Position numbers and translations under genes: made by a program
Notes under the pieces: model-generated
What the model saw: the letters and a program-made list of their open reading frames with translations, nothing else
Told to the model about the DNA's origin: nothing
The model's database searches: none
Shown: one piece after another, positions 35,129-44,900 of the stretch
How the letters are laid out: every line of letters begins with the position of its first letter
How positions within the stretch are numbered: position 1 is the first letter of the stretch
DNA from: Axinella damicornis
Taxonomy: Eukaryota > Porifera > Demospongiae > Axinellida > Axinellidae
Length of the DNA: 64,000 bases
Direction: 5' to 3'
Assembly (NCBI GenBank): GCA_963931865.1
Contig: OZ007505.1
Span: 18,005,457-18,069,456 of the forward strand

Positions 35129-36244
35129 ATTTGTACACTCTCTGCAACATTGTTGCACTCCAGGTAGGGGAATCTGTACACTGTTGTACACTGGAAGCCC
35201 TCTCCGGGACCTTGTTACACTCCTATTTGTACTCTGGAAACATTGTTACACTTCAGGTAGGGGTATTTGTACAATTTGGAGCATCTGATCTACTGATTGA
35301 CCCAGAGCATCCAGTGTATAGCCACTGATCTACTGATTGACCCAGAGCATCTGGTGTATAGCCACTGATCTACTGACTGACCACCTGAAAAAAATGACTG
35401 TAGTGATAACAGTGATTAACTCACTGACCAATTTGATTGCAGCGATTAACTGACCACTTTGGTCACAGCAATTCACTGACTGACAAATGTGATCACATGA
35501 TTGACAGCAATCAGCTGATTTGATCACACTGAATCACAGGGATTGATTGATTGACTGACCATCGAACGACATCGATCGGTTGACTGAATTTGATCATTGT
35601 CAATGACTGACTGATCAACTCAACACAGGCACACATTACACACGGCGGTCTGTATTTGGTGGACTGGACTCGGGACTGGCGTGGTCCTACCATGCATAAC
35701 CAACTCGACTTCGTTTCGGTGCGAATTCATCCATGATCTGATGACGACTTCGAGGAACACATGGCAGTCATTGCTAGCAAACTCATACACCAAGTGGTAC
35801 AACCAGTTTGCAGCTTCTTGAACTGCTTCTATGATGCTGCCAAGCTAAGTTTGACTGGCCTATAATTATTCTTGTCCCCACACCATTTCAGTCTGGGAAC
35901 GAGCCGTTTCAGTGCATCACCGGCGCACACGCTCTGGCAGAAAGGGCTGCTGGAATGGCCGATATTGAGTCATGGTCAGCTGCCCTGAATTCCATTCATG
36001 TCATGCAAGTATTCGAGTAGCTTCAAAATGATGAGCGCAACTTTCTGTGTGAGTCCAGTCCCACAGTCCAGTCCCAAGTCCAGTCCACTGAATACAGACA
36101 GCCTTACACATCCTGCTTCATAAAATCATAAATCCCTAAAGAGTTCCCAAACCGCAATTACTTGTGTACAGCGTTCTAGAACGTTGAATAACAGTACCGT
36201 TTGCGGTCCACCGTGCCCAACAAGGTACGAAACCACAGTGCATT
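33424..36244 (-). CDS. partial multi-exon gene, unrecognised helical protein
   Basis: Exon at 36244-36162 (acceptor GATTGCTTACAG, donor ACACAA/GTAATTG) reads CTVVSYLVGHGGPQTVLLFN then VLERCTQ. Exon at 35844-35691 (acceptor AAACTTAG, donor CATG/GTAGGACC) reads LGSIIEAVQEAANWLYHLVY, then EFASNDCHVFLEVVI and NSHRNEVELVMH. They join in phase 0 to a continuous amphipathic-looking stretch. A third exon at 33494-33424, reading SWVSIGASLTEIFALRATQE, also matches the phase but has weaker splice sites. The start and end are not found. I do not recognise the family. Confidence 0.4.
33535..33640. repeat. CA/CG-rich microsatellite (ACACACGTACAC)
   Basis: Alternating purine-pyrimidine tract with (CA)n, CACGTACACG and TACACACG; it could adopt Z-DNA. 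Confidence 0.8.
34185..34672 (-). repeat. inverted copy of segment 31205-31540 with internal amplification
   Basis: The reverse complement runs through the same landmarks as 31205-31540. The TTAA at about 34660 matches the position where the 512-bp element is inserted in the other copy, so this looks like an unoccupied site. Confidence 0.65.
34283..34450. repeat. 34-bp tandem repeat, five copies
   Basis: Five copies of ACCATACCCTGACCATGACT plus CTAACAAGGGACGT. The other genomic copy of the host segment has a single unit. Confidence 0.9.
34715..35275. repeat. minisatellite, ACATTGTTACACTCCTGGTA type, with internal poly(G)
   Basis: Alternating short (about 38 bp) and long (about 58 bp, with GGAAGCCCTCCCTGC) units. 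A 31-bp G run at 35097-35127 has grown from the GGTAGGGG position of one unit. Confidence 0.9.
35275..35360. repeat. tandem duplication CTGATCTACTGATTGACCCA
   Basis: Two copies of a unit of about 45 bp followed by a diverged CTGACTGA-rich stretch to about 35620. Confidence 0.6.
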
Positions 36245-36439
36245 CTGTAAGCAATCGTGTGCACAGTACGTACGTGGGGTGAGAGGCACCAGCCCGTGGG
36301 GTGAAAGGCACCAGCCGTCACAGGGAGCAAACCGCTATAAAAAAAATCCAAACCACTGGCGCTGGCATGTGACCATCCCCATTTGAGCATTTACCATTAA
36401 GGCAAGATTCGTGTGTAGACTATGATTTGGGGGTGGAGT

Positions 36440-37050
36440 GTAATGCCACCTGCTGCAGCATGGTGGACGGACGGTAGCAGGTGAACTGCAGCATGGTGGA
36501 CGGACGGTAGCAGGTGAACCGCAGCATGGTGGACGGACGGTAGCAGGTGAACCGCAGCATGGTGGACGGACGGTAGCAGGTGAACTGCAGCATGGTGGAC
36601 GGACGGTAGCAGGTGAACTGCAGCATGGTGGACGGACAGTAGCAGGTGAACTGCAGCATGGTGGGACAGTAGCAGGTGGACTGCAGCATGGTGGATGGTA
36701 GCAGGTGGACCGCAGCATGGTGGACGGTAGCAGGTGGACTGCAGCATGGTGGACGGTAGCAGGTGGACCGCAGCATGGTGGACGGTAGCAGGTGGACCGC
36801 AGCATGGTGGACGGTAGCAGGTGGACTGCAGCATGGTGGACGGTAGCAGGTGGACCGCAGCATGGTGGACGGTAGCAGGTGGACTGCAGCATGGTGGACG
36901 GTAGCAGGTGGACCGCAGCATGGTGGACGGTAGCAGGTGGACCGCAGCATGGTGAACCGCAGCATGGTGGACGGACGGTAGCAGGTGAACCGCAGCATGG
37001 TGGACGGACGGTAGCAGGTGAACCGCAGCATGGTGGGACAGCAGCAGGTG
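36440..37050. repeat. 29/33-bp minisatellite, CAGCATGGTGGACGGTAGCA
   Basis: About 20 copies. The flanks use a longer unit with GGACGGACGG, while the middle uses GGTGGACGG. The array is stop-free in three minus frames and would read as Cys/Pro/His repeats. I regard it as non-coding. Confidence 0.95.
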
Positions 37051-37213
37051 GCTCCATCTCTTGCATCAAGGATTTACAATCCTCAAGAATTCAATCAGCT
37101 ACTTTCATTGTAATTAATGACAGAGTTCAACAAAGCATGCTCCAATGTGTATATCTGACCCCCTCCAGCACTGGAACAGCTATATAGTCCAAAGTTCAGA
37201 ACATTCATATTAC

Positions 37214-37477
37214 ACAAGTAATAAAAAACATTTAAAATGTAACAGGATGTAGGAATACCAGAACCGCAAAAAGTAAGGAAACAAGGTAGGGATGATCACA
37301 CAAAACAGTGAAGTATACAACCCCCTACAGAGATCTTTTTCCGTATAATGAAAAAAGATATGTAGGGGGATTGTATACTTCACTGTTTTGTGTGATCATC
37401 CCTACCTTGTTTCCTTACTTTTTGCGGTTCTGGTATCCCTACATCCTGTTACATTTTAAATGTTTTTTATTACTTGT
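37214..37477. mobile_element. near-perfect fold-back element, arms of about 115 bp
   Basis: Left arm from ACAAGTAATAAAAAACATTT, right arm ending AAATGTTTTTTATTACTTGT. The arms match almost base for base through CCAGAACCGCAAAAAGTAAG and GATGATCACACAAAACAGTG up to a centre of about 30 bp that is also self-complementary. No coding capacity. The very low arm divergence implies recent insertion or gene conversion. Confidence 0.85.
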
Positions 37478-37734
37478 TTATGTCATTTTTTTTTAGCAGC
37501 AGGCGCATGCATACTGGACTCTGGCATTTACACTGCCAGCAATGGCTGAAGAATCAGACCCAAGCATCTCAAAAGCCAACCCTTTTCTGTATGGATACTA
37601 AGCCAGTGCTCCCTGAGCTGAAGTAGTGTAGGTAAAATAGCTATACCAGATAGTAGTAGTGACACATTGTTGAGTCTTTAGATAGGCATTCACCCCTCTC
37701 ACTAATAATTACGTATCGTTGCTAAGTGATCGTT

Positions 37735-38043
37735 TAAGTGCGCATGCGTACAAACATGAAAATGGCGTGACAAATGAAGCCATAGTTATTGAGTGGGCAG
37801 CTGTAGCCGCCTGGTGAAGACTTGGAGGTTGCCAAAAAGCGATGGGCTGGTGCACTGCTCGGTGTAAAATGCTGCTGTTTCGTGCGAAAACCATCATGAG
37901 GGATTGAGGCGACGTTGAGCTAGCCCGTCTGAAAGAAAGAAGAAGAAAGAAGAAAGAAGAAAGAAAAACAATTTGCCCGTTTTGCGAGTACCTGGTGCGG
38001 TACTTTCGCGACGGTTTTTCGCGACGCGAGGAGTCTTGTTGGT
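37735..38043. promoter_or_regulatory. possible bidirectional promoter with an NRF1-like site
   Basis: GTGCGCATGCGTAC at about 37738 matches the palindromic NRF-1 core. CpG-rich DNA (TTTCGCGACGG, TCGCGACGCGAGG) follows at 38000-38035, just before an ATG at 38044. A GAAAGAA tract lies at 37930-37965. No TATA box. Function is inferred from composition. Confidence 0.3.
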
Positions 38044-39063
38044 CATGAAAACACCCGAAGATGAACGGTATGTGGTTATAAAGGCTTATAAGTGTAACGT
38101 TTCTGAGATTTGGAGAGATTCTTTTGTATTAGCATATATTGCGTGTACGTCGTATCCCTACATACAGAGTCTACCGACTCTGTGATATAGCTGGTCATCA
38201 TCGAAGGGGTCAAGAGGGGCAGAGGTCATTCATAATGTCCAATTACATATATGCAGGTGAGTACTAGTATATCTATAGTCTAAAGTTCAGAATGTTCACA
38301 CCTTGGGCATAAATATAAGTTAAGTAGCACTATAGCTATCAACTGGTTGTGCCGAAGGTTCCAGTGAAAGGTTAAAGTTTACAGCACCCAATAAGCCTGG
38401 TATATAGTCTAAAGTTCAAACCTTTCACACTTAAAATGGAATGCCACCTCACATAACCAGTCAAAGCTAGTAGCTATTATAGTAGATTATAGCCATCACC
38501 TCAACTGTTACTTCCTGGCTCAAGTTTAATTGTCAAAATATTTATCAACAATGGGGGCAGGTCATCTTCCATATATGGACATTGTTTATATAGTATAGTC
38601 TAAGGTATGAGTACATCATTTGTTTACATTCAATATTAATTGGCAAGTATCATGACATCTATGACATCACATGACATCACATGACATCACAGAAACACGC
38701 CAGTGGAGACCACAAGGTGTATTGCAATTCTGAACCCCACACCACTATAAATTAATTGATTCAATTAGGGCACTCTAATTCAATATTAATTTGCGAGAGT
38801 GTTTACATCTTCTAAGCCACTTGAATGAGTTAGCTTCGTTCCCAGTCCCCCCCCCCCGCCCAGCTATTCGTCGCTTGCAGTACGGAAAAGCGGGAGAGCC
38901 GGTATGTTTCCTCATGTGAATATTATGTAATCAACAATGGTATTAAAAAAGATGGTGAGAGTAGACCAACTGCAGACGGACGGCGTTATATCCTCGTTTG
39001 AAAAGTCCCGTTTGGGGTTCATTAGGCCTGCAAGTACCCTAACTCTTGGAAGTGCGTGTAACA

Positions 39064-39095
<32 letters not shown>

Positions 39096-40017
39096 CTACA
39101 ACTCGCTCACGCTCGCCCCACAGTGCAATGCATTCTCCCGGTCACCTCAGCTTGGTCGGGCTTGCTCTGCTTTCAATTAAAACCCACGCATTTGACTTAT
39201 ACAAGGTCAAAAAAGTCTATGAAAATAGATAGAAATGAAGGAACACCAGTTTTTGAGATTATAGTAGGACTTGCAAATCTGTTAACAATCAATTTGGGGA
39301 CACATAGGAGTAGACCACTGATGCAGACTGCAAGGCTATCAGTGGTCTGTGATTTCGATTGAACATAAGGAAAATCTATGCACAGATACAACTCAAAGGA
39401 TGTGATTGGTCAGCTTATATCAATTTGTTGCCACAGCAACACCTGATCACCCACACAGGACACATGGAAACCTGCTCCAATGAGGGAGGGGGTGGTTGAG
39501 AAGGATTGCGGTTTACTCAATGCTTTTGTGAAGAGCTGCTGAATGTCAGCTTTCTCAAGGTTTCATACCTCAGTTTCCATGGTGACTTCACATTATGGGC
39601 AGGTCAGCAGTACAGTTCCTGGTATCCTTTCAACCCAAACAACCAAAATATGCTCAAGAGGGTGTGGTGCGCTCTTGTATGATTTTGTCTTTCTCCAGGG
39701 TTTATGGGGTAACCAGACTGTCAGCTTAGTAAAAGAAGGTCCAGCTTCAGCCAGACACTTGTAACTTCTGCCGTCTTCTTGTGCATGTACTACCTGTTGT
39801 TATGGCGAGGGCACACTGACTGGGAAAGCTTACATTCAGCAGCTATCCACAAAGCGTTGAGTAAACCAGAATCTATTCACCCCTCCCTCAATGACACGTT
39901 TTCAACCACAGATAGTCCACATTCCTTATGGGGGAGGGTGCCGAACAACAACTGGCTTGCTGAGCTCGACCAGTGCATATTAGGTGGGAGTAGTCCAAAT
40001 CTGCCAGAGCAGAAAAG
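38044..40017 (+). CDS. partial multi-exon gene, unrecognised
   Basis: The firm part is two exons. 39699-39760 (after TTTTGTCTTTCTCCAG) reads GLWGNQTVSLVKEGPASARH. 39829-40017 (before CAGAAAAG/GTAAGTGCC) includes HSAAIHKALSKPESIHPSLN and SLWGRVPNNNWLAELDQCIL. They join in phase across a 68-nt intron whose acceptor is weak. A possible first exon starts at ATG 38044 (MKTPEDER, donor ACG/GTATGTGG) but is not phase-linked. No domain is recognised, and the continuation to the right is unknown. Confidence 0.35.
39065..39095. repeat. poly(dG) tract, 31 bp
   Basis: Uninterrupted G run in otherwise mixed sequence. Confidence 0.9.
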
Positions 40018-40110
40018 GTAAGTGCCTGTTATTCAGCCGTTGTTGATAATTGCCGAGCAGGAAGCGAGGCAATTAATCTCATGACCGAGATGCAATAAGT
40101 TTAATCACAC

Positions 40111-40142
40111 AACGTTTCGACCTGGGTAGGTCTTCCTCAAGA
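40111..40142 (-). ncRNA. degenerate hammerhead-ribozyme-like core (Penelope-type relic)
   Basis: On the minus strand: TTGAGGA, then a stem GACCT/AGGTC closed by a short loop, then CGAAACG. Hammerheads carried by Penelope-like retroelements have CTGATGA, stem II and GAAAC in this order. Here the first core C is changed (TTGAGGA), so it is probably inactive. No reverse-transcriptase frame is nearby. Confidence 0.35.
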
Positions 40143-40420
40143 GATCCACACTCTAAGCACTGGGTGGGAACAGTAAAGGGGTCACACCCCTCTGTCAGGA
40201 CCACAGGCATTTGGATGGGAGAGATCATGTGACTTTGTCAGAGGGTCACCTGAGGATAATCTGACTAGCTCAGTAATATTATTTGGTCTGAGGGATCACC
40301 TGAGTTGGCCAAGGGTTGTATGACCCAACTAGAGAGGCAGCTTACCGTCCTACGACTGGGGAATTCACGATTTCGCTAGGACTGATCCCGGCATCAGTGG
40401 TCAGAGCTCTGCAAAGACAA

Positions 40421-41947
40421 TCAGTTGGCCATAAACTCTAATGCAGCTGAGGGTTGACAGTGCTGGTAACTGTACCGTATTCGGGGTGCAAACTGTCTTG
40501 AAGTGTCTTGCAGCAGCACCACAGGTAGAGTGTAGGCAATGGTGGCTGTACGCAAGGAGCAGAGGGCGGTATGGGCAGAGTAGGTAGAGGGGTGAGGAGG
40601 AGAGGGGGTGGGGATATCAGCAGTAAGGAGGTAGAGGAGGTGGTTGGGTGGGTGGGAGGGGCCGAGAAGAGGGGATGGGGAATATGAGGGGTAGGGATAT
40701 GGGAGGGAAGTGGGATGAGGGGGTGGGGTGTGAGGGAGCAGAGCGGGTGGGGCGTGAGGGAGCAGAGGTGGTGGGGTGTGAGGGAGCAGAGGGGGTGGGG
40801 GTGGAGGGGGCAGAGGGGGTGGCGTGAGGGAGCAGAGGGGGTGGGGTGTGAGGGAGCAGAGGGGGTGGGGTGTGAGGGAGCAGAGGGGGTGGCGTGAGGG
40901 AGCAGAGGGGGTGGGGTGTGAGGGAGCAGAGGAGGTGGGGCGTGAGGGAGCAGAGGGGGTGGGGTGTGAGGGAGCAGAGGGGGTGGCGTGAGGGAGCAGA
41001 GGGGGTGGGGCGTGAGGGAGCAGGGGGGGTGGGGTGTGAGGGAGCAGAGGAGGTTGGGGAGTAAGGGGGAAGAAAGGGTTGGGGTATGAAGGGTGGGTGG
41101 GTGTGAGGTTGCAGCAGGGATAGGGGACACGACAGAGGTGGCAGCGGGGATAGGGGACATGATAGAGGTGGCAGTGGGGATAGGGGACATGATAGAGGTG
41201 GCAGTGGGGATAGGGGACATGATAGAGGTGGCAGCGGGGATAGGGGACATGATAGAGGTGGCAGCAGGGATAGGGGACATGATAGAGGTGGCAGTGGGGA
41301 TAGGGGACACGATAGAGGTGGCAGTGGGGATAGGGGACATGATAGAGGTGGCAGTGGGGATAGGGGCCATGATAGAGGTGGCAGCAGGGATAGGGGACAC
41401 GACAGAGGTGGCAGTGGGGATATGATAGAGGTGGCAGTGGGGATAGGGGACATGATAGAGGTGGCAGTGGGGATAGGGGACATGACAGAGGTGGCAGCGG
41501 GGATAGGGGACATGATAGAGGTGGCAGCGGAGATAGGGGACATGATAGAGGTGGTGAGGGTGGAGGTAGAGAAGATGGGGCAGAGAGGATGAGGGGATGA
41601 GAATGTGGCAATCATTAGCAATAACAAATACGGTGTACATATAAATAATTATGCAATGCCCCTCCCTCCCTCCATCCATCCTCGTCACCACTCCCAATTC
41701 CTGGCTACTCTCCCTCCCCACTTCTTTTTCCTCACCCCTTTCCTCGGGAGTAAACCCTGCCTCCTCCAGTATGCTGGCCTTCATTTCCACGTCACGTAAC
41801 GGACTGATGATGGACGGACAATGCCGCAACTGTAGAAAGTGGGACACACGTCACATGAGGGAAGGGAGGAAGGGAGTAGAGTGGTAAAGTGGGGAGGGAG
41901 GGGTTAGCATCGGGAGGAATAGAGGGAGGGAACAAAGTGGGGTTAGT

Positions 41948-41985
<38 letters not shown>

Positions 41986-44900
41986 GGAGAGATGGACAGG
42001 ACAGAGGTGGAGTAGAAGGCCAAGTTAGGGGAAGGAAGAGAGGTGGAGGGAGGAGGGCCAAGTTAGGGAAGGAAGAGAGAGGTAGAGGGAGGAGGGCCAA
42101 ATTAGTGGACAGGAAGAGAGGTGGAGGGAGGAGGGCCAAGTTAGGGAAGGAAGAGAGGTGGAGGGAGGGTAGAGTGATGAGGGATGGGTTAGCTGGGGGG
42201 TGGTAGCAAGGGGAATGAACAGAGAGGGGGGGGCAGGGACTGAGGGTGGAGTAGAAGTAAGGATCCAAATTCCACAGTGAGGAATACATGTTGCAATCAA
42301 ATTTAAGCACCACTTACGGAATAGTGAACGTCACGGGAGAGGAACAGTCGGCAGAGAGCATGCAGGTGATCAGAGAGCACTTGCTGCGAAGGAGGAGCAA
42401 AGAGAATACCCAGCATACCTTAGGATTACCACAGCATACCTTAGGATACCACAGCATACCTTAGGATACCACAGTATACCTTAGGATACCACAGTACACC
42501 TTAGGATACACAGCATACCTTAGGATACCACAGTATACCTTAGGATAACCACAGTATACCACTGTCTGCGCTAGTCGTAATTGTAGTGGAGGGCTTGCCC
42601 TATATCCAGGCAATAAACTAGCATTGGTCACTTGCACCACCACATCCTCCAGACATCTACCTAACGTCTAGGACTCTAGGTGCAAGTACACGTGATGAGC
42701 TGCACCAGATCTTCCTCTGCATACTACAGCAAGCAGGAAATCCTGGGTCAGAAGATCTGGGTACGAGGCTGGTGAAGTTTCGNNNNNNNNNNNNNNNNNN
42801 NNNNNNNNNNNNNNNNNNNNNNNNNNNNNNNNNNNNNNNNNNNNNNNNNNNNNNNNNNNNNNNNNNNNNNNNNNNNNNNNNNNNNNNNNNNNNNNNNNNN
42901 NNNNNNNNNNNNNNNNNNNNNNNNNNNNNNNNNNNNNNNNNNNNNNNNNNNNNNNNNNNNNNNNNNNNNNNNNNNNNNNNNNGATGAGAGGTGAAAGCAG
43001 CCCCTCCCACCCACCTCATCAGATGAGGTGAAAGCAGCCCCTCCCACCCACCTCATCAGATGAGAGGTGAAAGCAGCCCCTCCCACCCACCTTATCAGAT
43101 GAGAGGTGAAAACAGCCCCTCCCACCCACCTCATCAGATGAGAGGTGAAAGCAGCCCCTCCCACCCACCTCATCAGATGAGAGGTGAAAACAGCCCCTCC
43201 CACCCACCTCATCAGATGAGAGGTGAAAGTCTAGACATGCTCCGTCAAGTACTTTGGCATTGACCAGGCCCAATTGGGGTCACCGTGGATTTTCATGAAC
43301 AAGACAGGGGTTTGCCTGTACATTACATAAGCCCTCCAAACAACACCAGAGGCAAAAAATTTTCTCTGAAAAATTAAAAAGGATTTAGTGATGGCCTGTC
43401 ACATTCGGAATTATTCCACCTCTCGAAAAAGCTAAGAAACAAGGAGAAACGCCATTAACCAGGCTCAGTCCCATCCAATTATAAAATGTAGAATTTAGGG
43501 AATTTGTTGTCCTGTGCGTAAATTAGCTCAAGAAGTGGTTTAGTTGGTAAGCTATCGTTACGCAAAGTCTTGTATGAGAAAGAAAGAAAGAAGAAGATGA
43601 CGAAATCGGACTTTTCTCCACGACTTGTTCATCGACTCCCGCGTACTCTAGGGTATGTTTGTAAGTGTTTTTGTGAACTGCTAGGCAGTATCATTCTGTC
43701 TGCATGCTTGGTTTGAGGGGTTGTATCTTCGTTGGCCGTTATCCTGCTGGTGCATCAGTATGGTAAAATCTAAATTTCCTTGGCCATCCCTAAATAGAGA
43801 ACGCTACCGCGTTCTCTGATACATGAAGCATTCGGACAGGGTTTGATAAGCATAGAATTGCTTGGGCAACCCCCCTTCAGGGCCTACCGCCAGACGGCCA
43901 CCGGGCTCCAACCAAGGGCATTTCAAGGCCAAGCCACACGGTCACGCTGTTTGCACCCTAGGAACCCGAACACAAACTGGAACAGCGATTCACCCTCCAA
44001 ATAGACTATCCTGGAAATGGACATGCGGAATGGACACTATTCCCTCGATGTGTTTCACATACACATTTTCACCTTTACCTTTCCCCAAGACAACACATTT
44101 TCATGCATTCAGTGCACACACCACCTCGTGGGTGCTCCTCTCACACAGCATTCGCTCCTCAGCGGCCAGACTTGGTGGGGCTTGAGAGCCTACTCTGGCA
44201 GTACCATGTACATGTATGATATCCATGACCACCCAAATCAGAGGTGAAATGTGGATGTCAGCCTTCTAAAGCCATTTTAGGACTGACGAGAAGCCCTACA
44301 AGTGACGTCTATAGACATCATTGGGTTTGGGGCTTGAAGGGTTTTTGTGTGTGTGTGTGTGGGGGGGGGGAGGCTATCCGAGGGAGTTCCTCCCTTACCC
44401 CTTATGAGGGGGTAGATCTCTGGGAGCTCCCCTTTTACCCTTGTCTGCAGACTACACATCATGACTGCAGCAACCATAATCTTTGAGTCATCTCTCTCCC
44501 TGTCCAGTCGGAGGGCCAATGAAGACAGCACCAAAGGGTACTAGGGTACTTACGGCTCTGGTTCAAAAACTGTGGGTCCCTTATCAACACAAAGGCCGGG
44601 TCCAATTCATACGCCTTCAGAATGTCCAACACTCCTCTTGCATCTGGACTCAGCTGCAGTGAGAGAAGGTGGGAACTGAGGAAGCAGCAGAGCAGCTGGT
44701 GGAAATTAGCTGCTTCGGGAGCAGTAAAGTATGACAATAGGAGCTCAACAGTTGCCGAGTTAACTAACGACATTCTTAGTGTGTGTGCGTTGGCTTGCTA
44801 GACCAAAGTACTGAACTGCTCCATCCCAGGCTTTCCCATGGCAAATGGTGCACGCTGCTCGGCCAGCCTTACCACTGCTCAGCCATGCTAGCCCCATGGC

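Noticed and set aside
36335..37069. Cys/Pro/His-rich frames of 170-244 codons
   Set aside because: Generated by the 29/33-bp minisatellite; three overlapping frames are open at once and there is no promoter or splice support.
38937..39362. A 141-codon frame with poly-Gly on the plus strand
   Set aside because: It runs through the poly(G) tract; the frame on either side has no other coding sign.
40421..41847. Long Pro/Leu/Ser/His-rich frames on the minus strand
   Set aside because: They read through the 24- and 30-bp minisatellites. Only the ends (41829-41736 and 40545-40421) look like true exons.
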